Assembly: GCA_963971305.1 (NCBI GenBank)
Contig: OZ020306.1
Coordinates: 67,181,022 to 67,245,021, forward strand
DNA from: Arcuatula senhousia
Lineage: Eukaryota > Mollusca > Bivalvia > Mytilida > Mytilidae
DNA length: 64,000 nt
Direction of reading: 5' to 3'
Shown here: positions 43,101 to 43,808 of the stretch, piece by piece
Layout: the number at the start of each line of letters is the position of its first letter
Numbering within the stretch: the first letter of the stretch is position 1
Notes under the pieces: model-generated
The model's input: the letters and a program-made list of their open reading frames with translations, nothing else
Told to the model about the DNA's origin: nothing
Database searches by the model: none
Position numbers and translations under genes: made by a program

Positions 43101-43563
43101 TGGACATTAATTTATGGTTTGGGTGACTTTGCAAATTTTCAATACATACAACAGTAATATGTTTGCAAACTTTTTTTGATATAGAGTTATTAATAGTATA
43201 ATACAGTCATTCTGTTTCATACATATGAATATCTCATTAGTAATAAAACTTACACTTTAAACTTATTCATTAATTTACAGACATGTACAAGCTGACATTA
43301 AATCAAAACTGTTACCAGACCCCAAAGAAGACAAACCACTGCAACCCAACTGTGATCCTAGTGCAATAAACTCCTACACTCCCCCCAACTGTGATATCAA
43401 ACGATCCTCAACAAATGACAAAGCATACAACGAGATTCTGGTCAAGAAAACCGAGCAATATACCAAAGAATTACAAAAATGTTTATCAGCAGTAACCATG
43501 ACAACAGATAGACTTCTGGGAAGGTCAAATTCCACACAGAATAGAGAAACTGGTTATACATAA
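12814..43563 (+). CDS. ANKS3: ANKS3 orthologue, whole coding span (12 coding exons)
   Basis: Joining 12814-12992, 13569-13764, 15085-15206, 16341-16422, 34732-34864, 36475-36636, 38039-38170, 38771-39342, 39771-39919, 40466-40610, 42705-42877 and 43281-43563 gives one frame of 775 codons plus stop, all with GT-AG introns. Order of domains: an N-terminal LDLHTA motif, ankyrin repeats (residues about 38-230), a low-complexity Ser/Gly/Asn linker (about 335-526), one SAM domain (about 531-590) and a C-terminal coiled coil (about 600-700). The GGWTPLMYA, PRGYVTF, RDVTSPIN and VFEEQD motifs are typical of ANKS3. The vertebrate protein is somewhat shorter (about 650 residues), and the extra length sits in the linker. 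ANKS3 binds the ANKS6-NEK8-Inversin and BICC1 modules at the cilium. Intron 4 carries a 17.7-kb Polinton, and intron 6 carries a HINE-like element up to the acceptor of exon 7. Confidence 0.92.
13569..13764 (+). CDS. ANKS3: ANKS3 coding exon 2 (ankyrin repeats)
   Basis: Phase matches exon 1. It encodes two ankyrin repeat units with GGWTPLMYACYIGHDNIV and GQTPLMLAASCGNESVAYF, both close to the vertebrate ANKS3 sequence. It ends in phase 0 at a GTAGAG donor. Confidence 0.92.
13890..14396. mobile_element. MITE with CTGTAAAC termini and TA duplication (Tc1/mariner-like)
   Basis: Ends CTGTAAACTGGGAAAT and ATTTCCCGGTTTACAG are inverted repeats, each flanked by TA (13888-13889 and 14397-14398). Subterminal GCGAAAAT/ATTTTCGCG motifs are also inverted. 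It lies in ANKS3 intron 2; non-coding. Confidence 0.7.
14780..14945 (+). repeat. Short inverted-repeat element, CCACGAAAATT termini, copy 2
   Basis: Counterpart of 4735-4891 with shared phrases AAGGAAAT, GTATGCTG and AAGAATCCAC. In ANKS3 intron 2. Confidence 0.6.
14947..15050. repeat. (ATCA)n-led repeat, copy 1
   Basis: An ATCAATCAATCAATCA tract is followed by AAGTTTTATTTAGAGTCA and an imperfect palindrome AGCTCTAGCGAGCT. The same arrangement recurs at 40270-40362 in another ANKS3 intron, so this is an interspersed element, possibly a SINE or LINE 3' end. Confidence 0.6.
15085..15206 (+). CDS. ANKS3: ANKS3 coding exon 3 (ankyrin repeat)
   Basis: Acceptor CCAG at 15081-15084, donor GTAGGT at 15207. 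It encodes QGGDLEARDRKGWTSLFHAT and the following helix, a third ankyrin unit. The donor at 15207 is chosen because it alone keeps the frame into exon 4. Confidence 0.9.
15223..15391. repeat. Short MITE-like repeat, AGTCTTC family, copy 3
   Basis: Inverted relative to copies 1 and 2: AGTCTTCACGG on the left and TTCGAAGACT on the right. It begins only 16 bp after the exon 3 donor. Confidence 0.65.
15545..15751. mobile_element. Second CTGTAAAC MITE with TA duplication
   Basis: CTGTAAAC at the left and GTTTACAG at the right are flanked by TA (15543-15544 and 15752-15753). The inside, with TTTTCGC-type motifs, is a shorter relative of 13890-14396. Confidence 0.65.
16341..16422 (+). CDS. ANKS3: ANKS3 coding exon 4 (ankyrin repeat)
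   Basis: Encodes EPVNGFTPFMEAAAEGHEKI, a fourth ankyrin unit, ending in phase 0 at a GTATGT donor (16423). The following intron (16423-34731) is 18.3 kb, of which all but about 650 bp is the Polinton and its target duplication. Confidence 0.9.
16563..16568. repeat. Polinton target-site duplication, left
   Basis: TCCATG directly abuts the first base of the left inverted repeat and is identical to 34232-34237. Six bases is the standard length for Polintons. Confidence 0.93.
16569..16730 (+). repeat. Polinton left terminal inverted repeat
   Basis: 162 bp starting AGTAGTTATGTACTTGAG; reverse complement of 34070-34231 with no difference noticed by eye, including an 11-nt T run matching an 11-nt A run. 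Near-identity of the arms suggests a fairly recent insertion. Confidence 0.93.
16882..17078. promoter_or_regulatory. Array of four 15-bp palindromes in 61-bp tandem repeats
   Basis: TATTACC-N-GGTAATA occurs at 16882-16896, 16943-16957, 17003-17017 and 17064-17078, each in a unit of 60-61 bp that also repeats AGTCTGAAG-like and GTGAATAAA sequences. A fifth copy is at 17963-17977. The 61-bp period is close to six helical turns, placing all sites on one face of the DNA. It fits an operator array or iterons upstream of the first gene. Confidence 0.75.
17418..17960 (+). CDS. Polinton unknown protein, 180 aa, flanked by palindromic sites
   Basis: I do not recognise this protein. The start ATG is preceded by AATAAAA. 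Residues 30-50 are Gln-rich then basic, and the middle (85-120) is basic with many Lys/Arg. The C-terminal 60 residues (about 120-180) look like a compact helical fold ending KTIKEICQELQW, which could be a helix-turn-helix. It is the only gene bracketed by the TATTACC-N-GGTAATA sites: four lie 340-540 bp upstream and one begins 3 bp after its stop. A self-regulating DNA-binding protein or a replication factor is a reasonable guess, not a finding. It has neither the length nor the obvious His-Asp-Cys pattern expected of a maturation protease. Confidence 0.65.
   Translation: MDDLVELQEYLFVTYPQDQNIKRFFIAYQAKVQEQQQQHQPVLKRTRSVLKREIKEKLTDSYSEERYTTGEINVNLMTEQTCIDTLLKLQNSIRSSKRDIIYKSAQQGRVINKLKEQKKGNVGVFLTQNGIKFSTSHCYALIRLFKLCEAHPNLLKCACDVKFIIGNMKTIKEICQELQW
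17963..17977. promoter_or_regulatory. Fifth palindromic site
   Basis: TATTACCAGGTAATA, identical to the upstream sites, begins 3 bp after the 180-aa gene and about 150 bp before the next start codon. Confidence 0.7.
18124..18708 (+). CDS. Polinton membrane protein, 194 aa
   Basis: Start preceded by CTTTAAAA. It has a short Pro-rich N-terminus, a charged helix (25-50), one long or two short hydrophobic segments (about 57-95: TASVGLAGVGIAF, FLLPLQIAAIVCGSVGGLV), then a Lys/Glu-rich helical tail predicted to be coiled coil (100-194). I recall similar proteins in Polintons of other invertebrates but no assigned role. Position before the capsid genes fits a virion membrane or accessory protein. 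Composition and AT-rich codon use match its neighbours. Confidence 0.7.
   Translation: MKQPTAPELYPELPMEDGQNYRLQKITEIEKTLINERDKRKSLYKKYKRGVNATDGIDTSLITASVGLAGVGIAFPFLLPLQIAAIVCGSVGGLVKFARRKLTTKSKKHYEIKTMAECKLNSIKDLISKSLTDGQISENEFKSVLNELEKYNEMKEKIRIKHTQEKLSDEEKKKLIEDIESRVKSEFKKKMENI
18805..20145 (+). CDS. Polinton coiled-coil membrane protein, 446 aa
   Basis: Start preceded by TTTTTTAAAA. An acidic N-terminus (residues 10-35) leads into a helical region with a long predicted coiled coil (about 228-320). Then come a hydrophobic segment (334-353), a Ser/Pro-rich hinge (358-370), an amphipathic stretch (375-388) and two further hydrophobic segments (388-411, 421-438), ending in REYLRK. It is one of the largest genes in the left half and ends 12 bp inside the convergent 400-aa gene. 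The layout (long stalk, proline hinge, membrane-anchoring tail) fits a structural or surface protein. No family name can be given; it is not a capsid, enzyme or polymerase. Confidence 0.7.
   Translation: MAEGGFEFDNPAFEDDYNEEEEETSFQNDEEFQKSINKEYEVLRYLSENDAKIREKETTKTMMKRFYEENRETYSDKNYKDFFIRKDNDGRLLLYVKDENAKEIALTYYQNGLLKFYKFSTLQKQHGINFVRDVLGVNDFKISDRIREGRAEFQRMLNKGPIRELNNTIENIPLQEISTQQEVQELLETASNSETHVKEIETSFDEQGISFINEETQTDMTKREMDGVISAMTSVKEEIANELAKLNETNKELAKENTKLEQAKEDNDEFQINRISSRIRDLEIERSSRLEVININKEKLRTQVNRIKETIRKVLNEDKTLGERIRTLLREQGITLVSILTAFGMIIGVIVETFTGGSTSPSPPPPTPSEGGVQDWIKKQLKNLGKLLSFLAGKLGAALPGIIGSIVSWLLSTTKDVVNWFANNLWALLVLVVGLLYTAAREYLRK
20134..21336 (-). CDS. Polinton unknown tail-anchored protein, 400 aa, minus strand
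   Basis: Starts at the ATG at 21336, preceded on its strand by GATAAAAA. Residues 60-110 are rich in Trp, Cys and aromatics (EPWNTWIHSSFDWWQCQLNF). The middle is Tyr/Asn-rich and soluble-looking. The C-terminus has a charged His/Asp/Glu patch (about 372-380) followed by a single hydrophobic segment (about 383-400) reaching the end, a tail-anchor arrangement. No family is recognised. Its start is 15 bp from the minor capsid start on the other strand, and its end overlaps the 446-aa gene by 12 bp. It is transcribed against all neighbouring virion genes, which suggests separate timing. Confidence 0.72.
   Translation of the reverse strand: MTKITEEYKYNPNAEHDTRPNNKVKESLDLIKQTIFVNQKDSFEVIFPDLFKNYQNPPIHTNEPWNTWIHSSFDWWQCQLNFAVWCATAGCGVSFVDHIQNTTNLTRSVYMFHLYYCTARILKELKSPLPSDPAFCYYKNPYSKAAYERLCNEFNVSPRTDWRQKMEKAWQGLGYFTQYYKPGGEYRYHHKSEGPSFNVMDKLYHSQDISMAWTTFIPNISKGFTKAGIERINESIRTYVWALLGAQSQTKVEILKVGTGFDAQKQFLANVQDVINSPIDLPTQISNYQNVLKYARSKVDYAYGLGLYMSPSDMVLQIGTIVGYNNKIVIATENQTLGLNDDLNNKNFDPVDSNPKKSEPKIPEPITIKQVQIHDDHEDHKKAIIFGSIVLGITALNLFS
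21352..21960 (+). CDS. Polinton minor capsid (penton) protein, 202 aa
   Basis: Start preceded by CTTAAAAA. The protein has the usual length for the Polinton minor capsid protein, a single jelly-roll that forms the fivefold vertices. Motifs include GLKSITYNLGWYNV near residue 30, a stretch on a basic loop (GFRHKQIF), YLHLEQVSTSHNYFDGKPST near 135-155 and FGDVITVRFENPEYKCL near 165-185. It lies directly upstream of the major capsid gene, the conserved order in these elements. The assignment comes from remembered family motifs plus position. Confidence 0.82.
   Translation: MYHTISNINNIINLSEGIDNRNGNKQIGLKSITYNLGWYNVLDEQIRKVEERKTIKITDGCYGFQKLKDEFQKANITIEVNETNGFASLTTPTDLKISKGLKQMLGFRHKQIFEANQTHVGNKPIDFAIHKSLYLHLEQVSTSHNYFDGKPSTLLTVIPVENKEFGDVITVRFENPEYKCLVNDVITEFKLEIRDENNNKTL
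22009..23274 (+). CDS. Polinton major capsid protein, 421 aa
   Basis: The frame opens upstream, but the ATG at 22009 is chosen because it follows the CTTTAAAA motif shared by the other genes. The protein has the length and beta-rich, Gly/Asn/Asp-rich character of the double jelly-roll major capsid protein of Polintons. Landmarks are PGTTRLAFEIEIQSTD, ISGNEIMSIDDSDIYYCYTD, a long linker with AELARQIRQQ, and a C-terminal VYLFVIQDAQINFEDGRF. It sits between the minor capsid and packaging ATPase genes, as expected for the virion module. It would form the hexameric capsomers. No frameshift is seen. Confidence 0.88.
   Translation: MSAYGNKLNPYRKTREPRGVKGIRQSVVITNNPSTIDQNQQLLVRFPNLGNNDVIVPGTTRLAFEIEIQSTDDNATIYQNIGRAIVKKTTIRISGNEIMSIDDSDIYYCYTDLWKSASERNNMAYQGIGEANMLKHRVGADDKGSDVGDEAIATAYGSRFCIPLDFELLETHMPFYQAGLGDRLEYELTFNSYGDVIKSSDASASYKVKNICLEFDMVTDAELARQIRQQVDGKMVILYDRILRHRKITKNKSDTLWNINLNVPARSMKGILMLFEDPDRTSTETFYNPNITKVEMTVEGVPNQLYSQGMKAYQQWDEINKFFGLNSKRDKETNLIAKNLNLSYTTLEKYLTTNYALWLDLRSTDDNALHGSGRRIENTSEGVTIQITKTSGADKSINVYLFVIQDAQINFEDGRFKEVNY
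23276..23286. other. Short hairpin after the major capsid gene
   Basis: GGGC-GAA-GCCC begins just after the capsid stop codon and is followed by TTTC. It might help separate capsid and ATPase transcripts; only the fold is seen. Confidence 0.35.
23304..23933 (+). CDS. Polinton genome-packaging ATPase, 209 aa
   Basis: Start preceded by CTTAAAAA. Walker A is GQTGCGKT (residues 14-21) and Walker B is TLYIIDDCS (98-106, acidic pair 103-104), followed by ELAFSGRHAEQSVWVISQRY, the sensor region typical of the FtsK/HerA-type (A32-like) packaging ATPases. Such enzymes pump the linear genome into the capsid using ATP. Length is normal for Polintons. The basic C-terminus (KEELKKKKHRK) is probably DNA-facing. 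It follows the major capsid gene by 29 bp. Confidence 0.93.
   Translation: MEMPKYPHCAIICGQTGCGKTEFVLDLLEKEYNKVFEHIVVLCPTIQWNKAYKNREWIGDVKKPKTKNLIIVNPIVKEEEKLQELLRFFFNKYAGHPTLYIIDDCSATKELTKKKDMLSELAFSGRHAEQSVWVISQRYNSVLKDLREQTKWLCMFYTKDRDSYDNCLRENDVIPTLEERQRIKEELKKKKHRKLILRTDQPTDYWLLD
23931..23995. repeat. 11-bp tandem repeat (TAAGTAATGCT), about 5.5 copies
   Basis: Starts at the ATPase stop codon: TAAGTAATGCT, then CAAGTAATGCT, TAAGAAATGCT, TAGGTATTGCT, TGGGTAATGCT and a partial unit. It is followed by a palindromic AAGCATT...AATGCTT pair around 24005-24028. A terminator, promoter element or simple replication-slippage product are all possible. Confidence 0.7.
24023..24631 (+). CDS. Polinton unknown protein, 202 aa (or 165 aa from internal start)
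   Basis: From the first ATG it has an N-terminal hydrophobic segment (residues 5-27). A second ATG at 24134 (Met38, MNAEEFLGDQ) is preceded by CATATAAA, closer to the start motif of the other genes, so the shorter form may be the real one. The core (about 90-185) contains RMTTEQINKLYCKYEARLGS and a Cys-containing helical region. Similar proteins occur in other invertebrate Polintons as far as I recall, without a known role. It overlaps the next gene by 11 bp, suggesting co-transcription. Confidence 0.68.
   Translation: MLLEILTITTNMAVLSLVGYFVFKFLKFRNSFFSTYKMNAEEFLGDQIEGENLDVDGFSQDKKRERLSAIVVGGKSKQYIGRELQISDIDRMTTEQINKLYCKYEARLGSSMTKTLGNCFINLYVLGVSKYFKVVDPPKLIQDLEEDPFVNNALNSACCELYYKFGMYLAPFTAMLTTAKHIEFKKDSENEAPSNNDIENDE
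24621..25010 (+). CDS. Polinton basic membrane protein, 129 aa
   Basis: Starts inside the end of the preceding gene (two adjacent ATGs, 24621 and 24624). The N-terminal half is very rich in Lys/Arg/Glu (NPKRVAAGKRGAEVRTRNAE), suitable for binding DNA. A hydrophobic segment follows at about 80-99 (YGFVLFPIGIVGLGWYI), then a Lys-rich tail. It might tether packaged DNA to a membrane or capsid; this is inference only. Confidence 0.65.
   Translation: MMNENIEQPENKEEKKKNPKRVAAGKRGAEVRTRNAELRKKELEKMKIENLKIKQITKDSETDEPKEICLPPCPEHSINLLNYGFVLFPIGIVGLGWYIHNKNKKPEKTMECKKESKKEKKEIDPFEFN
25026..25262 (+). CDS. Polinton small protein, 78 aa
   Basis: Start preceded by ATATTAAA, 15 bp after the previous gene. 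It has two amphipathic or weakly hydrophobic helices (AGVETLLTIGYAELG and HDVAMLTVDILLAMA). Not recognised. The tight spacing and start motif make it a likely real gene. Confidence 0.6.
   Translation: MAASKDGKEIVNMLYHAGVETLLTIGYAELGRKVLKRSAPKVDFNMHDVAMLTVDILLAMATKDMLVKQGIIPADIMK
25292..25711 (+). CDS. Polinton membrane-spanning protein, 139 aa
   Basis: Start preceded by GATTATAAA. The N-terminus is hydrophobic (ALAMMLGGAITNAFAFSG). A charged helix follows (about 35-75, EKLEKAQAEWNKKRIQRLDF), then FYTPSDDQKNREIAF and a C-terminal hydrophobic segment (VVGGMALTGFVAWKL). I recall similar proteins in invertebrate Polintons; role unknown. Its last 9 bp overlap the end of the convergent polymerase gene. 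Confidence 0.68.
   Translation: MASALAMMLGGAITNAFAFSGSNYLFSHMGSNANEEKIRHDKAIEKLEKAQAEWNKKRIQRLDFINEQLQKEHHAVQTFEDVDQAMKLYYRVTNKQLSQLPDKPTLNDFYTPSDDQKNREIAFVVGGMALTGFVAWKLG
25703..27602 (-). CDS. Polymerase B fragment 3: Exo III and palm motifs
   Basis: Numbering from the methionine codon at 27607, which lies in or next to the inserted DNA. Exo III is YLKTDVLILAD (Asp105). Palm motif A is LYLDANNLYGWAM (Asp227), motif B is KLMNNSFYGKTLEN (381-394) and motif C is ASDTDSMFL (Asp480 and Asp482). The protein-primed subgroup's insertions lie between A and B. The C-terminus runs normally to RYILDNGIDTRPFGFLS. All catalytic residues are present, so the damage to the gene is by insertion rather than point mutation. 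Confidence 0.9.
27603..28125. mobile_element. Small inverted-repeat element inside the polymerase gene
   Basis: The ends ATCATGCAAAA (about 27599-27609) and TTTTGCATGAT (about 28113-28123) are inverted repeats. Inside are two related blocks with TGTGTATGAAAA and CGGGAAA...CCCGCCA (about 27755-27800 and 27954-27995). It separates the Exo II and Exo III parts of the polymerase. No protein is encoded; exact insertion points are uncertain by a few bases. Confidence 0.6.
28125..28570 (-). CDS. Polymerase B fragment 2: HNH-like insert and Exo II
   Basis: The open frame includes a Cys-x2-Cys, His-x-His, Cys-x2-Cys arrangement (CYICGHEF, IREHNHLSGKYRGASCQSCN), like the recombination endonuclease VII type insert common in Polinton polymerases. 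Exo II follows (FFHNGSNYDFHFLI). It ends after LDSYRFML and a few more codons, where the second insertion begins. No start codon of its own is needed; it is an internal part of the gene. Confidence 0.85.
28571..29712. mobile_element. HINE-like element inserted in the polymerase gene
   Basis: Reverse-orientation member of the family at 2328-3802: starts TTTAGCTCACC with hairpin CCTTGCCGAAGGCAATG, has a GTCCGTCGTCC microsatellite (28619-28641) and two core units sharing ACATGGCCGCCATGGCTAAA, and ends GGTGAGCGATTCAGGCTCCT and GGGAGCCTCT. It interrupts the polymerase reading frame between Exo I and the HNH-like insert. Confidence 0.8.
29713..30854 (-). CDS. Polymerase B fragment 1: N-terminal domain, zinc finger, Exo I
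   Basis: Numbering from the frame opening at 30869, where the real Met is residue 6. Residues 145-255 form a domain with NDNKCFLWSIL (Cys152), YLSINVFAL and THYCLI (His246), an arrangement like OTU cysteine proteases. A C2HC zinc finger follows (Cys268, Cys271, His284, Cys288). The Exo I motif is VLYCDFEAND (Asp324, Glu326). Host sequence ends at about residue 386 (EKYVEL); the next 13 residues of the frame come from the inserted repeat. Confidence 0.85.
30876..31112 (-). CDS. Polinton small zinc-ribbon protein, 78 aa
   Basis: Starts with a double Met. It has a Cys4 zinc ribbon (CTRCKECKSF and SACKQCNK), then a Lys/Tyr/Asn-rich helical tail (YQENKEKYKKAYQEFMIRNP). The arrangement resembles the N-terminal zinc-ribbon part of recombination endonuclease VII-like proteins, but the nuclease core is absent. 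It ends 21 bp upstream of the polymerase start, so both probably shared a transcript. A HINE-like element begins within a few bases upstream of its start codon and has displaced the native promoter. Confidence 0.68.
   Translation of the reverse strand: MMEGKICTRCKECKSFCEYHKDGRMRLGVKSACKQCNKPKQRLHYQENKEKYKKAYQEFMIRNPNYQHEYYLKNKKYT
31114..32048. mobile_element. HINE-like element, GTCTCGCCTGCGAAGC family, copy 1
   Basis: Starts TTTTGTCTCGCCTGCGAAGC with a hairpin, then a (GGCGGC/GAC)n run (31156-31208), four to five tandem units of about 180 bp carrying GAGCACCTCCATATCTCAAG and TTTTGACCTTGACCTTGATT, and ends GCAGGCGAGACATACTTTAG then CTCTTGT. The second copy is at 37117-38025. Confidence 0.8.
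32078..32896 (+). CDS. Polinton integrase (DDE, retrovirus-type fold), 272 aa
   Basis: Start preceded by GCTTAAAAA. The RNase H-like catalytic core shows Asp39 (WAVDLIDMQ), Asp99 (YIWSDKGSEFYN) and Glu133 (SSVVERWIGTMK), the spacing seen in Polinton integrases. The C-terminal part (about 205-270) has FKVGDRVRITKKKGKFEKGY and WTREIFVIEKV, an SH3/chromodomain-like DNA-binding fold. It inserts the element, generating 6-bp duplications. An N-terminal zinc domain is not evident. The gene is open and looks intact. Confidence 0.94.
   Translation: MSKKNLTNKLADELHHRVVKSFPKRRVYVHSIDQTWAVDLIDMQPYSKQNKHYKYLLAVIDVFSKYGWLIPLKNKTGATVSEAFKTLFKERKPMYIWSDKGSEFYNRQVKELLKDNNIKLYSTENEEKSSVVERWIGTMKQHMYKYFTANDTLKYYDILDKLVKNYNNTVHSSIKITPVAASKLENELTIRQNLYSEKEDKITKPKFKVGDRVRITKKKGKFEKGYTTRWTREIFVIEKVLNTNPVTYRINDLKGEEIKGSFYEQELQITEF
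32930..33992. repeat. Right subterminal CAGTACCTCTTTTTT repeats, interrupted
   Basis: About five units of 13-16 bp (CAGTACCT plus T-run) at 32930-33002 and three more at 33953-33992. A HINE-like element (33003-33952) splits the array. Pyrimidine-rich subterminal repeats on the right contrast with the palindromic array on the left. Confidence 0.75.
33003..33952. mobile_element. HINE-like element, GGGCCCCGCATCG family
   Basis: Hairpin GGGCCCCGCATCGAAGATGC near the start, (CCGT)n microsatellite (33049-33105), about four tandem units of about 165 bp (ACTTTGCACAGCTGCTAAG and ATCACAGATTTTGAGAAT), and end GCCGCGGGGCCC then GACTTTGTCAGTATTCTAG. The only copy of this family in the window. Confidence 0.78.
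34070..34231 (-). repeat. Polinton right terminal inverted repeat
   Basis: Reverse complement of 16569-16730. The last bases are AACTACT, so the element reads AG...CT from end to end. Confidence 0.93.
34232..34237. repeat. Polinton target-site duplication, right
   Basis: TCCATG, identical to 16563-16568. Confidence 0.93.
34732..34864 (+). CDS. ANKS3: ANKS3 coding exon 5
   Basis: Acceptor TTTCAG, donor GTATGT. Encodes RVNINAKSYKNDTARSLALV and on to the end of the ankyrin region (LIDNALSPG). Splices in phase 0 onto exon 4, so the Polinton does not disturb the frame. Confidence 0.9.
35030..35175 (-). repeat. tRNA-derived SINE, minus strand
   Basis: On the minus strand TGGTTCAGAGGTAGAG fits an A box and GGTTCGAGTCA a B box about 35 bp further, preceded by an anticodon-like CTGTAAA. 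No acceptor stem closes, and the sequence continues into a non-tRNA body, so it is a SINE in ANKS3 intron 5. Confidence 0.65.
35571..36136. mobile_element. Inverted-repeat element in ANKS3 intron 5
   Basis: 28-bp ends: 35571-35598 (CTTAAGGGGGCTCGAGGGTC...) and 36109-36136 (...GACCCGCGAGCCTCCTTAAG) pair with two mismatches. The inside contains related blocks around AAAAATGAAATAGAAA and GGGTCACCGT. No protein. Confidence 0.65.
36475..36636 (+). CDS. ANKS3: ANKS3 coding exon 6
   Basis: Acceptor ATAG, donor GTAAGT. Encodes GLDDLSSSDDNLPQKKRHQ and then GCPSIRDGPDNIARLID, a conserved ANKS3 linker. Phase 1 on both sides. Confidence 0.88.
36647..36707 (+). repeat. Partial duplicate of exon 6 in the following intron
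   Basis: GGGATGTCCCAGTATACGG and the following 40 bases (GATATCGCC, TTGACAGACA) copy the exon 6 segment 36551-36607, about 97 bp upstream, with scattered changes. In the exon 6 frame it meets a TAG, so it cannot be used in that frame. Confidence 0.7.
37117..38025. mobile_element. HINE-like element, GTCTCGCC family, copy 2, ending next to exon 7
   Basis: Same ends and core as 31114-32048: TTTTGTCTCACCTGCGAAGC on the left, four tandem units, and GCAGGCGAGACATACTTTAG then CTCTTGT on the right. The right end stops 13 bp before exon 7, so the pyrimidine tract and probably the branch point of intron 6 overlap or abut the element. Confidence 0.78.
38039..38170 (+). CDS. ANKS3: ANKS3 coding exon 7
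   Basis: Acceptor TTACAG, donor GTAAGT. Encodes PRGYVTFPQSTEETTPQLSY and RDVTSPINMHDY, the PRGYVTF and DVTSPIN motifs of ANKS3. Phase 1 on both sides. Confidence 0.92.
38771..39342 (+). CDS. ANKS3: ANKS3 coding exon 8 (low-complexity linker)
   Basis: Acceptor TTTTTAG, donor GTTAGT. Encodes 191 residues rich in Ser, Gly, Asn and Asp (SSSGSSGG, SHDGSVGGALGNLSLGGSTG) leading to the SAM domain. It accounts for the extra length compared with the vertebrate protein. Confidence 0.88.
39771..39919 (+). CDS. ANKS3: ANKS3 coding exon 9 (SAM domain, first half)
   Basis: Acceptor TTTTCAG, donor GTATGA. Encodes LQTLLEQLSLTKYLPVFEEQ and DLQVFLSLTDNDLKEIGI, the first helices of the SAM domain. Confidence 0.92.
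40270..40362. repeat. (ATCA)n-led repeat, copy 2
   Basis: Same layout as 14947-15050: ATCAATCAATCAATCA, AAGTTTTATTTAAAGTCA, then AGCTCCAATGAGCT. It lies about 100 bp before exon 10. Confidence 0.6.
40466..40610 (+). CDS. ANKS3: ANKS3 coding exon 10 (SAM domain end, coiled coil start)
   Basis: Acceptor TTTACAG, donor GTAGGT. Encodes LFGPKRKLTNAIARWHS, the last SAM helix, then QAYADRLEGQLQEMAVQLHK, the beginning of the coiled coil. Confidence 0.92.
40611..42301. other. ANKS3 intron 10, left part
   Basis: No gene recognised. The segment about 42050-42140 has ATCGCCAGCAGCCA and CGCCAGCGAGAAAAA, partly mirrored at about 40725-40760 (TTTTTGTCGCCAG), possibly the ends of another decayed element. 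Confidence 0.4.
42302..42560 (+). repeat. 5'-truncated copy of a reverse-transcribing element (3' tail only)
   Basis: Matches the sequences downstream of the reverse transcriptase relics at 51584-52345 and 59012-59990: CTTTACCGGATTTGACACGC, GACGGGTGTGCTATAGCAAG, CTGCTTACTCTTTCGGAGCA and GTTTTGTCACTGCCC. Only the 3' part is present, as expected from target-primed reverse transcription. Confidence 0.65.
42705..42877 (+). CDS. ANKS3: ANKS3 coding exon 11 (coiled coil)
   Basis: Acceptor TTGTAG, donor GTAATG. Encodes AYEQVDTVKAQVLQEQQIRS and on to KKCEEMKESLRKLK, heptad-like. Confidence 0.9.
42939..43160. repeat. Decayed unit of the GTCTCGCC HINE-like family
   Basis: ACATAGGAATGACTTTACCG, CTTCCATATCTCAAGAATTA and TTTTCAATACATACAACAG follow one core unit of 31114-32048 with many changes. 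In ANKS3 intron 11. Confidence 0.5.
43281..43563 (+). CDS. ANKS3: ANKS3 coding exon 12 (C-terminus and stop)
   Basis: Acceptor TTTACAG. Encodes 94 further codons with Lys/Pro/Asn-rich sequence and a final helix (ILVKKTEQYTKELQKCLSAV), ending at TAA 43561-43563. Confidence 0.88.
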
Positions 43564-43600
43564 TGTAGTCATGTTAGATTTAGATCTAAATTGTCTTGGG

Positions 43601-43808
43601 CTATTCCATTAATTAATAGGGGGTTTGGGGGGGAGTGGGGTAGAAGGCACTTTTTTCAAGACCCCATCACCCACACAAATCACAAATTAATATAAAATTT
43701 ATAATAAGAAATAATGGAAGTCAACATATTTACCCAACAACCTATCTAAATCAATATATTTTTTAAGTGCCTTCCAACTCCCAACCCCCCTCCAATTATT
43801 AATGGAAA
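43601..43808. repeat. Hairpin element just after the ANKS3 stop codon
   Basis: Left arm CCATTAATTAATAGGGGG and TAGAAGGCACTTTTTT; right arm AGTGCCTTCCAACTCCC and CCCCCTCCAATTATTAATGG. About 208 bp with arms of roughly 45-50 bp; probably within the 3' untranslated region. Confidence 0.6.
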